Positions 24,430 to 33,173 of a DNA stretch of 64,000 nucleotides are shown here, in pieces (position 1 is the first letter of the stretch; the number at the start of each line of letters is the position of its first letter). The notes under the pieces are model-generated. The model saw nothing but the letters and a program-made list of their open reading frames with translations, was not told the origin of the DNA and made no database searches. Origin of the DNA: Neorhizobium vignae (GTDB lineage Bacteria; Pseudomonadota; Alphaproteobacteria; Rhizobiales; Rhizobiaceae); NCBI RefSeq assembly GCF_000732195.1, contig NZ_JNNU01000027.1:1-64000 (forward strand). Direction: 5' to 3'. Made by a program: the position numbers and the translations under genes.

Positions 24430-26088
24430 TTGAGCGACAGAGTTGACGCCATCGTGGTGGGCGCGGGCCTTTCGGGCCTCGTCGCCGCGACCGAACTTGC
24501 AGATGCCGGCCGCTCCGTCGTCATCCTCGACCAGGAACCGGAACAGAACCTCGGCGGCCAGGCATTCTGGTCGCTCGGCGGGCTGTTCCTCGTCGATTCT
24601 CCCGAGCAGCGGCGGATGGGCATCCGCGATTCGCTGGATCTCGCCTGGCAGGACTGGCTGGGCACCGCCGGTTTCGACCGCGAGGAAGACCACTGGCCGC
24701 GCCTGTGGGCGGAAGCCTATGTGGCCTTCGCCGCCGGCGAAAAACGCTCCTGGCTCAGGCACATGGGTCACCGCATCTTCCCCATCGTCGGCTGGGCCGA
24801 GCGTGGCGGCGGCTCGGCGACCTCGCACGGCAATTCCGTGCCTCGGTTTCACACCACCTGGGGAACAGGCCCCGGTGTCGTCGAACCGTTCGAGCGCCGG
24901 GCGCGCGAGGCGGAGAAAAACGGCCGAATCCGCTTTCTCTGGCGGCACCGGGTCGACAATCTGGTCAGGACCGGCAGCGCCGTGACAGGGGTTGCAGGCA
25001 CGGTCCTTGCGGCAAGCACGGCGCTGCGCGGCGAGGAAACCTCCAGGACACCGGCCGGTGACTTCGAGCTCGATGCGCCGATCGTCATCGTCGCCTCGGG
25101 CGGCATCGGCGGCAACCAGGACCTCGTACGGCAGATGTGGCCGGCAAGGCTGGGGCGACCGCCGGCGTTCATGGTCTCGGGCGTGCCGAGACACGTGGAC
25201 GGGCGGATGATCGGCATCACCCGGGCGGCCGGCGGGCAGGTGATCAACCGCGACCGCATGTGGCACTATACCGAGGGCCTGCGGAACTGGAACCCGATCT
25301 GGCAAAACCATGGCATCCGCATCCTGCCCGGCCCTTCCTCGCTATGGTTCGACGCGACGGGCAAGCGCCTGCCCGCCCCTTTTTTTCCCGGCTACGATAC
25401 GCTCGGCACGCTGCAGCACCTCATGGCGACCGGCTATGACTACAGCTGGTTCGTGCTGAACCAGAGCATCATCCGCAAGGAATTCGCGCTCTCCGGCTCC
25501 GAACAGAACCCCGATCTCACCGGCCGCGACTGGAAGCTGACGGCGAAACGGGCGATCGGCAGGAAGGCGACCGGGCCGGTGGAGGCCTTCAAGGAACATG
25601 GCGAGGACTTCGTGATCGCCGAGAGCCTTGGCGATCTGGTGGCCGGCATGAACCGGCTCGCGGGCAGCAATCTTTTGGACGTTGCACAAATCGAGCGCGA
25701 GATATCGGCCCGTGACGGCCAGGTGGCCAATCCCTTTGCCAAGGACGCGCAGATCATGGGCATCCACAATGCCCGCCGTTCGCTTGGCGAAAAGCTGGTG
25801 CGCACGGCTAGACCCCACCGTATTCTCGATCCGGCGCACGGACCCCTGATCGCGGTGAGACTGAATATCCTGACGCGCAAGACGCTCGGGGGGATCGAGA
25901 CGGACCTCTCGGCCCGCGTGCTCGGCGAGAACGGAGAACCGATCCCTGGGCTCTATGCCGTCGGCGAGGCCGCCGGTTTCGGCGGTGGCGGCATGCACGG
26001 CTATCGGGCGCTCGAAGGCACCTTTCTCGGCGGATGCCTGTTTTCCGGCCGCAATGCCGGCCGGGCGGCCGCCGCCGCCCTTACATGA
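24430..26088 (+). CDS. FAD-binding dehydrogenase (fumarate reductase/KsdD-like)
   Basis: A 552-residue flavoprotein of the FAD_binding_2 superfamily. The N-terminal Rossmann motif is IVVGAGLSGLVAATELADAG; a second mark is 'QNLGGQAFWSLGGLFLVDS'. The C-terminus closes the FAD site with 'GLYAVGEAAGFGGGGMHGYRALEGTFLGG'-type sequence. It may oxidise a ketone or steroid-like substrate, but the substrate is unknown. I chose the TTG at 24430 (LSDRVDAIVVG) because GGGAGGGG lies eight bases before it; ATGs at 24367 and 24388 would add 21 or 14 residues with no family match, and a palindrome (24387-24406) lies in that stretch. It converges on the creA-like gene with 6 bp between stops. Confidence 0.8.
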   Translation: MSDRVDAIVVGAGLSGLVAATELADAGRSVVILDQEPEQNLGGQAFWSLGGLFLVDSPEQRRMGIRDSLDLAWQDWLGTAGFDREEDHWPRLWAEAYVAFAAGEKRSWLRHMGHRIFPIVGWAERGGGSATSHGNSVPRFHTTWGTGPGVVEPFERRAREAEKNGRIRFLWRHRVDNLVRTGSAVTGVAGTVLAASTALRGEETSRTPAGDFELDAPIVIVASGGIGGNQDLVRQMWPARLGRPPAFMVSGVPRHVDGRMIGITRAAGGQVINRDRMWHYTEGLRNWNPIWQNHGIRILPGPSSLWFDATGKRLPAPFFPGYDTLGTLQHLMATGYDYSWFVLNQSIIRKEFALSGSEQNPDLTGRDWKLTAKRAIGRKATGPVEAFKEHGEDFVIAESLGDLVAGMNRLAGSNLLDVAQIEREISARDGQVANPFAKDAQIMGIHNARRSLGEKLVRTARPHRILDPAHGPLIAVRLNILTRKTLGGIETDLSARVLGENGEPIPGLYAVGEAAGFGGGGMHGYRALEGTFLGGCLFSGRNAGRAAAAALT

Positions 26089-26094
26089 GCCCGA

Positions 26095-26598
26095 TTACGG
26101 CTTGCCGTTCTTCCAGGTGACGTTCTGGTTATAGAGCGGAATGGTCGAGATCGCCATCTTCGCCGAACCGTCGGTGAGTTCGCGGGTATGGACGAGATAG
26201 ATCAGCGTATCATTGGCCTTGTCGTAGATGCGGTTGACGACCAGCGACTTCCAGATCAGCGACATGCCCTCGCGAAACACCTCGTCGCCATCCTTGGAGA
26301 GATCGATATTGCCGATCTCGATCGGGCCGGTCTGGCGGCAGGCGATCGAATTGTTGGACGGGTCCTCGAACCAGTTGCCGTTCTTCAGCCGGTCGATGAT
26401 GCCGCGCTCGAAATAGGTCACGTGGCAGGTGACGCCCTTCACCTGCGGATCGGCGACAGCCTCGACGATGATGTCGTTGCCGATCCAGTCGACCCCGACT
26501 TCGCCGACCACTTCGGCCGAAGCGGGAAGGGCAAGCACGCCCAGCGAAAAGGCTGCGGCGGATGCAAGGCAGGCAAGGCGGTTGATGGGGTGTCTCAT
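26095..26598 (-). CDS. creA: CreA-family periplasmic protein
   Basis: A 167-residue protein with a Sec signal peptide (cleavage after about residue 28, ALPASA). The mature part shows the CreA family patterns 'VGEVGVDWIGNDIIVEAVADP', 'VKGVTCHVTYF' and 'SLIWKSLVVNRIYD'. CreA is widespread in Proteobacteria but its function is not known. The ATG at 26598 is chosen because the next upstream start adds a non-family leader. It is 6 bp from the convergent dehydrogenase stop and 79 bp downstream of the exonuclease gene on the same strand, so it may be read through from it. Confidence 0.88.
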   Translation of the reverse strand: MRHPINRLACLASAAAFSLGVLALPASAEVVGEVGVDWIGNDIIVEAVADPQVKGVTCHVTYFERGIIDRLKNGNWFEDPSNNSIACRQTGPIEIGNIDLSKDGDEVFREGMSLIWKSLVVNRIYDKANDTLIYLVHTRELTDGSAKMAISTIPLYNQNVTWKNGKP

Positions 26599-26677
26599 GG
26601 GGCACGGCTCCGGTAAACGATCCGTGATCAGAGATAAGGATTGCCGGGGCAGAAACAAGCAGGCCTCAGCCGAACTC

Positions 26678-27268
26678 CTATTTCAGTCGGCAGGTGCAGG
26701 GCGCGTAGCCACCGGAAAACAGCCGCCCGACCTTCATGCCGATCATCGCCGGAATGTCGCGGACATGTTGCACGGCAAGCGATTTTGCGATCGCGACCGT
26801 CGCTCGCGCGCAGACGGCCGCGTCTTCGGCGGCATTGTGATGGGCGAACCTGAGGCCGAGATGCTGGGCAAGGACGTTGAGCTTGTGCGAGCCGAGATGC
26901 GGCCAGACCTTCTGCGACATTTTTACGCTGCAGAGATAGGAGAGCTCCGGATAACTCTGCCGATAGGCATCGAGGCAGGCCCGCCAGACGCTGAAATCGA
27001 AGGCCGCGTTATGAGCAATCATCGTCGCGCCCCGAAAATCGTCGGCGAACTCGTCCATCACTTCCGGAAACTCGCCGGCATCCTCGACATGTTCCGGCCG
27101 GATGCCGTGGATCGCCACGTTGAAGGACGAAAACCGCATGTCTTTCGGACGGATCAACCGTTCCTCCACCCGCACCACCTCGTCGCCCTCCAGCCAGGCA
27201 AGCCCGACCGAACAGGCGCTGCCGCGCTGCTCGTTGGCGGTCTCGAAATCGATGGCGATGGTTTTCAA
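26678..27268 (-). CDS. DEDDh 3'-5' exonuclease (DnaQ-like)
   Basis: A 196-residue nuclease of the epsilon/oligoribonuclease fold. The catalytic acids are visible: Exo I IDFETAN (Asp, Glu), Exo II HNAAFDFS (Asp), and Exo III HHNAAEDA (His, Asp), giving the DEDDh type. The TTG at 27268 (MKTIAIDFET as read) is chosen because homologues start just before this strand, and 27325, the next start upstream, is poorly supported. The C-terminal portion ends GGYAPCTCRLK, a pattern with two cysteines seen in this subgroup. It would degrade single-stranded DNA or RNA ends, with the substrate uncertain. It is divergent from the GNAT gene. Confidence 0.8.
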   Translation of the reverse strand: MKTIAIDFETANEQRGSACSVGLAWLEGDEVVRVEERLIRPKDMRFSSFNVAIHGIRPEHVEDAGEFPEVMDEFADDFRGATMIAHNAAFDFSVWRACLDAYRQSYPELSYLCSVKMSQKVWPHLGSHKLNVLAQHLGLRFAHHNAAEDAAVCARATVAIAKSLAVQHVRDIPAMIGMKVGRLFSGGYAPCTCRLK

Positions 27269-27385
27269 GGGCGAGTTCCGGATGAAGGTCGGAGAACTTC
27301 TACAGACCGACGGATGATTCGGCAAAGACGGTCAGCGCGTTTCCCCCTCTTGACGCATTGGCGCTTCTTTGAGACCTTGGCCGCC

Positions 27386-27501
27386 ATGACCCGTTTCGCC
27401 GCTCACATGCATCTTACCGTGACCATTCACCTCGCAGGGTGCGTGGCGGTTTTGGCGCGTTAGCCGGTCATCCGTCCACCAACCCTGCCGATGGCAGGGT
27501 T
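27386..27501 (+). promoter_or_regulatory. Possible leader peptide and attenuator before the GNAT gene
   Basis: An ATG at 27386 opens a 25-residue frame ending ...CVAVLAR at the TAG (27461-27463). GCAGGGT at 27434-27440, inside that frame, can pair with ACCCTGC (27482-27488), which can instead pair with GCAGGGT (27494-27500) as part of a perfect 9-bp stem with a 3-base loop (27481-27501). These are mutually exclusive hairpins, as in a leader-peptide attenuator. There is no T run after the last hairpin, and the peptide has no run of one amino acid, so the idea is tentative. Confidence 0.3.
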
Positions 27502-27544
27502 CGGTATTTCCGCTCTGCCTCGGCGAAGACCAAGGAGAGCAAGC

Positions 27545-28084
27545 ATGACAGAGTTCGATATCCCACCACCGCTGGATCCCGAGGCGCGATGGCCCGAAGG
27601 CCTGTCGCTCCGCGCACGCACGCTGGCGGACGCGCCGGCCATTGCCGCCTTGCACAATATGCCCGGCTACCGCTACGGCACCCTCAGAACGCCGCACCAC
27701 AGCTCGGAGGAAATCCGCAAGGGCATCGAGAACCAGTCCGCCAATTTCATCTCGCTGGTCGCGGTCCTAAAGGACAGGATCGTCGGCGATGTCGGTATGA
27801 CCCGCTATGCGAGTCGTCGGGGACATGCCGGAAGTATCGGCATGGGCGTCCACGACGCCTATATTGGCCGCGGGATCGGCCGCGCCCTGATCGGCGAAAT
27901 CCTCGCCATCGCCGACCGGTGGCTGGACCTGAAGCGCGTCGAACTAACCGTCTACACCGACAACGAGGCAGCTATCGCGCTCTACCGGAAATTCGGCTTC
28001 GAGGTGGAAGGCCATCTCAAACAATTCGCCTTCCGCGAAGGACGATATGTCGATGCCTATTCGATGGCGCGACTCAGGGCGTGA
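27545..28084 (+). CDS. GNAT-family N-acetyltransferase
   Basis: A 179-residue enzyme of the GNAT superfamily, transferring acetyl from acetyl-CoA to an amine. Motif A is seen as 'GMGVHDAYIGRGIGRALIGEI', with the R-G-x-G-R-A loop that binds the pyrophosphate of CoA. Motif B follows as 'VELTVYTDNEAAIALYRKFGFEVEG'. It resembles the RimJ/PhnO-type group. The start has AAGGAGAG and the frame begins MTEFDIPPPLDPEARWPEGL. The substrate is unknown. A possible attenuator lies upstream; the gene converges on ligA. Confidence 0.85.
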   Translation: MTEFDIPPPLDPEARWPEGLSLRARTLADAPAIAALHNMPGYRYGTLRTPHHSSEEIRKGIENQSANFISLVAVLKDRIVGDVGMTRYASRRGHAGSIGMGVHDAYIGRGIGRALIGEILAIADRWLDLKRVELTVYTDNEAAIALYRKFGFEVEGHLKQFAFREGRYVDAYSMARLRA

Positions 28085-28107
28085 CCTTCGCCACCCGACG
28101 AAGGCTA

Positions 28108-30264
28108 TCACCCGATGAAGGCCAGCCATTCGTCCTCGTCCATCACCTGGACGCCGAGCTCCCTCGCCTTGTCGAGCTTGGAGCCGGCGCCCGGGCCTGC
28201 GACCACATAGTCGGTCTTCTTGGAGACCGATCCGGCCACCTTGGCGCCAAGGCTTTCCGCCCTCGCCTTGGCCTCGTCGCGGGTGAATTTTTCGAGCGAG
28301 CCGGTGAAGACGACCGTCTTGCCCGCGACCGGGCTGTTCGATGCGACCGGCTGTTCGGCCGCCTGCGGCGTCACCTCTTCGCGAAGCCGCGTAATCACCT
28401 CGACATTGCGCGGCTCCTTGAAGAACTCGACAATGGCGCGCGCCATCACCTCGCCGATGCCCTCGATATTGTTCAAATCGTCCCAGGCGTCGCCGGAAAG
28501 CTCGGCCGCGTCGTCCATGGCCTTCGCAAAGGCCTCATAGGTCCCGTAGGCGCGCGCGAGCAGCTTGGCGGTGGTCTCGCCCACATGGCGTATGCCGAGC
28601 GCGTAGATGAAGCGGTGGAGTGCAATCTCGCGCCGCTCGTCGATCGCATCGAACAGCTTCTTGACGCTGACCTTGCCGAAGCCCTCGATATTTTCGAGCT
28701 TGGTCAGCGTCGATCCCTCCTGTCGCCGCTTCAGCGTAAAAATATCCGGCGCGGTGCGGATCCTCAGCGCCTCGTCTTCCGCCTCGAAGAAGAAATCGAT
28801 CTGTTTCGAACCGAGGCCTTCGATATCGAAGGCGTTGCGCGACACGAAATGTTTGAGGTGTTCGGTCGCCTGCGCCCGGCAGACGAAACCGCCGGTGCAG
28901 CGGGTGACCGAATCGAGCTTGCCGGTCTTTTCGTTGCGCTCGCGCACCGCATGGCTGCCGCAGACCGGGCATTTTTTCGGGAATTCGTAAGGCACCGCTT
29001 CCGAAGGACGCTTCTCCATCACCACGTCGAGCACCTGCGGGATGACATCCCCTGCCCGCTGCACGATGACCGTATCGCCGACGCGGATATCGTGGTCCGG
29101 CTCGCGGATGGGTTCGCCCGAGTTGCCGAGCCCCTTGATATAGTCCTCGTTGTGGAGCGTCGCGTTGGTGACGACCACGCCGCCGACCGTGACCGGCGTC
29201 AGGCGCGCGACCGGCGTCAGCGCGCCGGTGCGGCCGACCTGGATGTCGATCCGCTCCACATGGGTAAAGGCCTGTTCCGCCGGAAATTTATGCGCCGTCG
29301 CCCAGCGCGGCGAACGCGAGCGAAAGCCGAGCCGGGCCTGCAGGTCGAGCCTGTCCACCTTGTAGACGACGCCGTCGATCTCGTAGTCGAGATCCGGACG
29401 CTTCAGGCCGATATCCTTGTAATGGGCGATGATATCCTCGACCGCGGAAAGCCGCTTCATCAGCGGATTGACCGGGAAACCCCATTCCCTGAATTTTTCG
29501 ACCATGCCCATCTGGGTGTCGGCCGGCATTTCCGACATCTCACCCCAGGCATAGGCGAAGAACTTCAGGTTGCGGCTGGCGGTCACCTTGGCGTCGAGCT
29601 GGCGCAGCGACCCCGCGGCCGTGTTGCGCGGGTTGACATAGGTCTGCCTGCCTTCCGCCACCATCTTCTCGTTGAGCGCCAGGAAGTCGCTCTTCGTCAT
29701 ATAGACCTCGCCGCGCACCTCGACGACATCGGGCACGCCGGCTGGCAGGCGGTTGGGGATTTCCTTGATGGTCTTGATGTTCTCGGTGACGTTCTCGCCG
29801 GTCGTGCCGTCGCCGCGGGTGGCGGCATTCACCAGCCGGCCGTTTTCGTAGCGGATCGACATGGACAGCCCGTCGATCTTAGGCTCTGCCGTAAAAGCGA
29901 TCGATCCATCCGGAAGCTGGCCAAGGAAACGATAGACGGAGGATACGAAATCCCGCACGTCGTCATCCGAGAACGTGTTGTCGAGCGACAGCATCGGCCG
30001 CGAATGGGTGATCGAGGCAAAGGTCGGCAGCGGCGCAGCGCCGACCCGGATAGAGGGACTGTCGGCACGGATCAGCTGCGGAAACCGCTTCTCGATCGCA
30101 TCGTTGCGTCGCTTCAGCGCGTCGTAATCCGCATCCGAAATCTGCGGCGCGTCATGGCCGTGGTAGAGCTCGTCATTGCGGGCGATCTCCGCCGCCAGAT
30201 AGGCCAGTTCGGCGGCGGCCTGTTCCTCGGTCAGGTTTTCGACGGGGGTCTGTTCGGCGGGCAT
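28108..30264 (-). CDS. ligA: NAD-dependent DNA ligase
   Basis: A 718-residue replicative ligase sealing nicks with NAD+. The adenylation lysine is Lys129 in the AEPKIDGLS motif. The Cys4 zinc finger (CPVCGSHAV...CTGGFVCR), tandem helix-hairpin-helix repeats (IEGFGKVSVKKLFDAI, IEGIGEVMARAIVEFF) and a C-terminal BRCT domain (VVFTGSLEKFTRDEAKARAE) follow in the normal order. Length matches the family. It starts at MPAEQTPVEN. It is separated from recN by 139 bp on the same strand. Confidence 0.95.
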   Translation of the reverse strand: MPAEQTPVENLTEEQAAAELAYLAAEIARNDELYHGHDAPQISDADYDALKRRNDAIEKRFPQLIRADSPSIRVGAAPLPTFASITHSRPMLSLDNTFSDDDVRDFVSSVYRFLGQLPDGSIAFTAEPKIDGLSMSIRYENGRLVNAATRGDGTTGENVTENIKTIKEIPNRLPAGVPDVVEVRGEVYMTKSDFLALNEKMVAEGRQTYVNPRNTAAGSLRQLDAKVTASRNLKFFAYAWGEMSEMPADTQMGMVEKFREWGFPVNPLMKRLSAVEDIIAHYKDIGLKRPDLDYEIDGVVYKVDRLDLQARLGFRSRSPRWATAHKFPAEQAFTHVERIDIQVGRTGALTPVARLTPVTVGGVVVTNATLHNEDYIKGLGNSGEPIREPDHDIRVGDTVIVQRAGDVIPQVLDVVMEKRPSEAVPYEFPKKCPVCGSHAVRERNEKTGKLDSVTRCTGGFVCRAQATEHLKHFVSRNAFDIEGLGSKQIDFFFEAEDEALRIRTAPDIFTLKRRQEGSTLTKLENIEGFGKVSVKKLFDAIDERREIALHRFIYALGIRHVGETTAKLLARAYGTYEAFAKAMDDAAELSGDAWDDLNNIEGIGEVMARAIVEFFKEPRNVEVITRLREEVTPQAAEQPVASNSPVAGKTVVFTGSLEKFTRDEAKARAESLGAKVAGSVSKKTDYVVAGPGAGSKLDKARELGVQVMDEDEWLAFIG

Positions 30265-30403
30265 GCGGGTCTACTCCTCGGATAGCGAGGAGTCGTTTTG
30301 TAGAGCAATTTTTAGCGATGGGAAGGGTGGGGGAAGGTTCTGCGGGATGGCATTTGGGGCGCGATAAGAGATAGGGCTGCGATGCCGGCCCCCAGCGCAA
30401 AGC

Positions 30404-32077
30404 CTAACCGTTCCCCGCCAAAAGCCGCTTGGCCGCCGCCCGCGCCTCGTCGGTCACCGATGCGCCGGCGAGCATGCGGGCGATCTCTTCCGTGCGGTGT
30501 TCCGGTTCCATGGTGGCGACGCGGGTGGCGATCTTGTCTGTGCCTTCGCCGGCCGGTCCCTTGGAGATCAGGAGATGGGTGGCGGCACGCGCGGCCACCT
30601 GCGGCGCGTGGGTGACGGACAGCACCTGCACCTTGTCCGACAATCGTTTCAGCCGCTGGCCGATCGCATCGGCGACGGCACCGCCGACACCGGTATCGAT
30701 TTCGTCGAAGACCAGCGTCGGGGCCGAGCCGCGGTCGGCGAGCGCCACCTTGAGCGCCAAAAGGAAACGCGACAGCTCGCCGCCCGAAGCGACCTTCATG
30801 ATCGGACCGGGACGCGTGCCGGGGTTGGTCTGGACGTGGAACTCGACGGTATCGATGCCTTCGGCGCTCGCCGCTTCCGGATCGCTCGCCACATCGACCA
30901 TGAAGCGGGCCCGTTCGAGCTTCAGCGCCGGCAGCTCGGCCATCACGGCGTCGGCCAGCGCCTCGGCGCCATGCCGGCGCTTCTCGGACAGGATGGCGGC
31001 GGCCTGATCGTAGGCGGCCTTGGCAGAGGCGGTGAGCTTTTCCAGCTCGGCGAGCTTCTCCTCACCGGCATCCAGATCGGCAAGGTCCGATATCATCTTT
31101 TCGGCAAGCGCCGGCAGGTCGGCGACCGGGATCGAATATTTACGACCGGCGGCGCGCAGGGCAAACAGTCGCTCCTCGACTCGCTCCAGTTCGCGCGGGT
31201 CGAATTCGGTGCGCCTCAGCGCCGCCTCGACTTCCATCTGGGCATTGGAGAGGTAGTTGAGCGCCTGGTCGAGAAGCTCGACGGTCTCTTCCAGCAGGCC
31301 CGGCGCCTCGTGGCTCTTGCGCTCCAGGCGCCGCACCAGCGAGGCGATCAGCGGCACGGGCGATGAATTGCCGTTGAGAAATTCGGAGGCCTCGGAAATG
31401 TCGCCGGCGATGCGTTCGGACTTCTGCATTCGCGAGCGCTGCTCGGCGAGCTCGTCCTCTTCGCCGTCGCGCGGTGAGAGCGCTTCGAGCTCTTCGACCG
31501 AGGCACGGATATAATCGGCTTCGCGCGCCGCGGCCTCCACCTTGGCGCGATGGGTCTTGAAGGCCCGTTCCGCGTCCCTCCAAGAGCGATAGAGGCCGGA
31601 AAGCTGCAGCACCTCGTCGCCCAAGCCCGTGAAGGCGTCGAGCAGCGTGCGGTGCGCGTCCGTGTCGATCAGCGCCCGGTCGTCGTGCTGTCCGTGGATT
31701 TCGACCAGAAGCTGGCCCGCCTGGCGCATCAGCTGCACGCTGACCGGCTGGTCGTTGATAGAAGCGCGGGTGCGCCCGTCGGCCGACTGGATGCGGCGGA
31801 AGATCAGGTCGCCGTCGTCGTCGATGCCGTTATCACGCAGGAGCTTTCGGGCGCCGTGGCTGCCGGAGACGTCGAAGACGGCCGTCACCTGGCCCTTGTC
31901 CTCCCCATGGCGCACCAGGTCGCCATCGCCGCGGCCGCCGAGCGCCAGCGAAAGACTGTCGAGAAGGATCGATTTGCCGGCGCCGGTTTCGCCGGTCAGA
32001 ACCGAAAGGCCGGTCTCGAAGGCAAGGTCCAGCCGTTCGATCAGAACGATATCGCGGATCGACAACTGGATCAGCAT
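30404..32077 (-). CDS. recN: DNA repair protein RecN
   Basis: A 557-residue SMC-like ATPase that acts at double-strand breaks. The Walker A motif GETGAGKS is at 29-36 near the N-terminus; a central coiled coil follows, and the signature and Walker B region (ASGGELSRFLLALKVAL, LVFDEIDTGVGG) is near the C-terminus. Its start lies 10 bp after the bamD stop, so it is read from the bamD promoter rather than its own. I found no LexA-type box directly ahead of it. Confidence 0.94.
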   Translation of the reverse strand: MLIQLSIRDIVLIERLDLAFETGLSVLTGETGAGKSILLDSLSLALGGRGDGDLVRHGEDKGQVTAVFDVSGSHGARKLLRDNGIDDDGDLIFRRIQSADGRTRASINDQPVSVQLMRQAGQLLVEIHGQHDDRALIDTDAHRTLLDAFTGLGDEVLQLSGLYRSWRDAERAFKTHRAKVEAAAREADYIRASVEELEALSPRDGEEDELAEQRSRMQKSERIAGDISEASEFLNGNSSPVPLIASLVRRLERKSHEAPGLLEETVELLDQALNYLSNAQMEVEAALRRTEFDPRELERVEERLFALRAAGRKYSIPVADLPALAEKMISDLADLDAGEEKLAELEKLTASAKAAYDQAAAILSEKRRHGAEALADAVMAELPALKLERARFMVDVASDPEAASAEGIDTVEFHVQTNPGTRPGPIMKVASGGELSRFLLALKVALADRGSAPTLVFDEIDTGVGGAVADAIGQRLKRLSDKVQVLSVTHAPQVAARAATHLLISKGPAGEGTDKIATRVATMEPEHRTEEIARMLAGASVTDEARAAAKRLLAGNG

Positions 32078-32087
32078 GTCTCAGACC

Positions 32088-32930
32088 TTATGCGCCGATC
32101 AGCTTGGCCCCGGCGCGGGAAATCCACGAACCGCGATTCTCGCGCGGTTCGACGCCGTTGCCCTTCAGGAGCTTGAAGGAATCGGCATACCACTGGCTGT
32201 CGGGATAATTGCGCCCGAGGACAGCGGCAGCGGTCTGCGCCTCCTCCGTGATGCCCATCGCATAATAGGCTTCGGTCAGACGCGCCAGCGCCTCTTCCAC
32301 CTGGTTGGTGTTCGGATACTGCTCGACCACGTTGCGGAAGCGCTGGATCGCGGCAAGATATTCCTTGCGCTCCAGGTAATAGCGGCCGATCTGCATTTCC
32401 TTGCCGGCGAGCTGGTCGCGCGCAAAGCGGATCTTCGCCTGCGCATCCTCGACATATTCCGAGGTCGGATAATTGGTCACGACCTTGTTCATCGCATCGA
32501 TGGTGCGCACCGCAGCGCGCTGGTCCTGGGTCACGTCGGCGATCTGCTTGGAATAGGCGAGGCCGACGAGATACTGGACATAGGCCGAATCCTGCGATTG
32601 CGGATACTGGCTCATGTAGCGGTTGCCGGTGGCCACCGCCTCGTCGTTGCGGCCGAGTCGATACTTGGTGAACGTGCTCATCACGAGCGCCTTGCGGCCC
32701 CATTCGGTGAAGGGATTCTGGCGGTCGATCGAATCGAACTTGCGGCCCGCTTCGGCAAGGTTGCCGGCCTTCATGTTGGCGAGACCCTGGTTGTAGAGCG
32801 TCTCCGGCGCATCCGTTTCGAGACCGAGCTTGGTGATGTCGATATCGGGATCCGACTGGCACGCGGTCATGCCAAAGCCGGCGCCGGCCAGCACCAGCGA
32901 CATAAGCGCTACTCTTGCCGTCTTACGCAT
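32088..32930 (-). CDS. bamD: Outer membrane protein assembly factor BamD (lipoprotein)
   Basis: A 280-residue lipoprotein of the outer-membrane beta-barrel assembly machine. MRKTARVALMSLVLAGAGFG leads to a lipobox ending MTAC, so Cys24 would be lipidated. Tandem TPR-like repeats follow, with 'YNQGLANMKAGNLAEAGRKFDSID' and 'FTEWGRKALVMSTFTKYRL' matching BamD/ComL. The start at 32930 is chosen for signal peptide length; an ATG at 32954 with its own AGGA is also possible. It heads the bamD-recN pair, downstream of lpxC and separated from it by a strong terminator. Confidence 0.9.
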   Translation of the reverse strand: MRKTARVALMSLVLAGAGFGMTACQSDPDIDITKLGLETDAPETLYNQGLANMKAGNLAEAGRKFDSIDRQNPFTEWGRKALVMSTFTKYRLGRNDEAVATGNRYMSQYPQSQDSAYVQYLVGLAYSKQIADVTQDQRAAVRTIDAMNKVVTNYPTSEYVEDAQAKIRFARDQLAGKEMQIGRYYLERKEYLAAIQRFRNVVEQYPNTNQVEEALARLTEAYYAMGITEEAQTAAAVLGRNYPDSQWYADSFKLLKGNGVEPRENRGSWISRAGAKLIGA

Positions 32931-33115
32931 TCCAACAGACCTTACATGGTTCATTCGAGAATTCCTGATCGTCCCGCGCCTGAAAAGCCCGCTGCCCAAG
33001 CAGGCCGTTCTAGCCATAAAAGCAAAGGGAGAGCAACGCAATGCTGTGGCATTAATGCATTTTTGTGGCACGTCGCCGCAATATACGGCATTTCAAGGTT
33101 AAATCGGAACCTGTC

Positions 33116-33152
33116 TCCCAAAAAGAAAAAGGCCGCTTCCGGAGAAGCGGCC
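33116..33152 (-). terminator. Rho-independent terminator after lpxC
   Basis: GGCCGCTTC-CGGA-GAAGCGGCC makes a perfect 9-bp stem with a tetraloop; read on the minus strand the arm runs into TTTTTCTTTT. It ends the lpxC transcript ahead of bamD. Confidence 0.88.
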
Positions 33153-33173
33153 GAGTCGACTGGATCAACTTTA

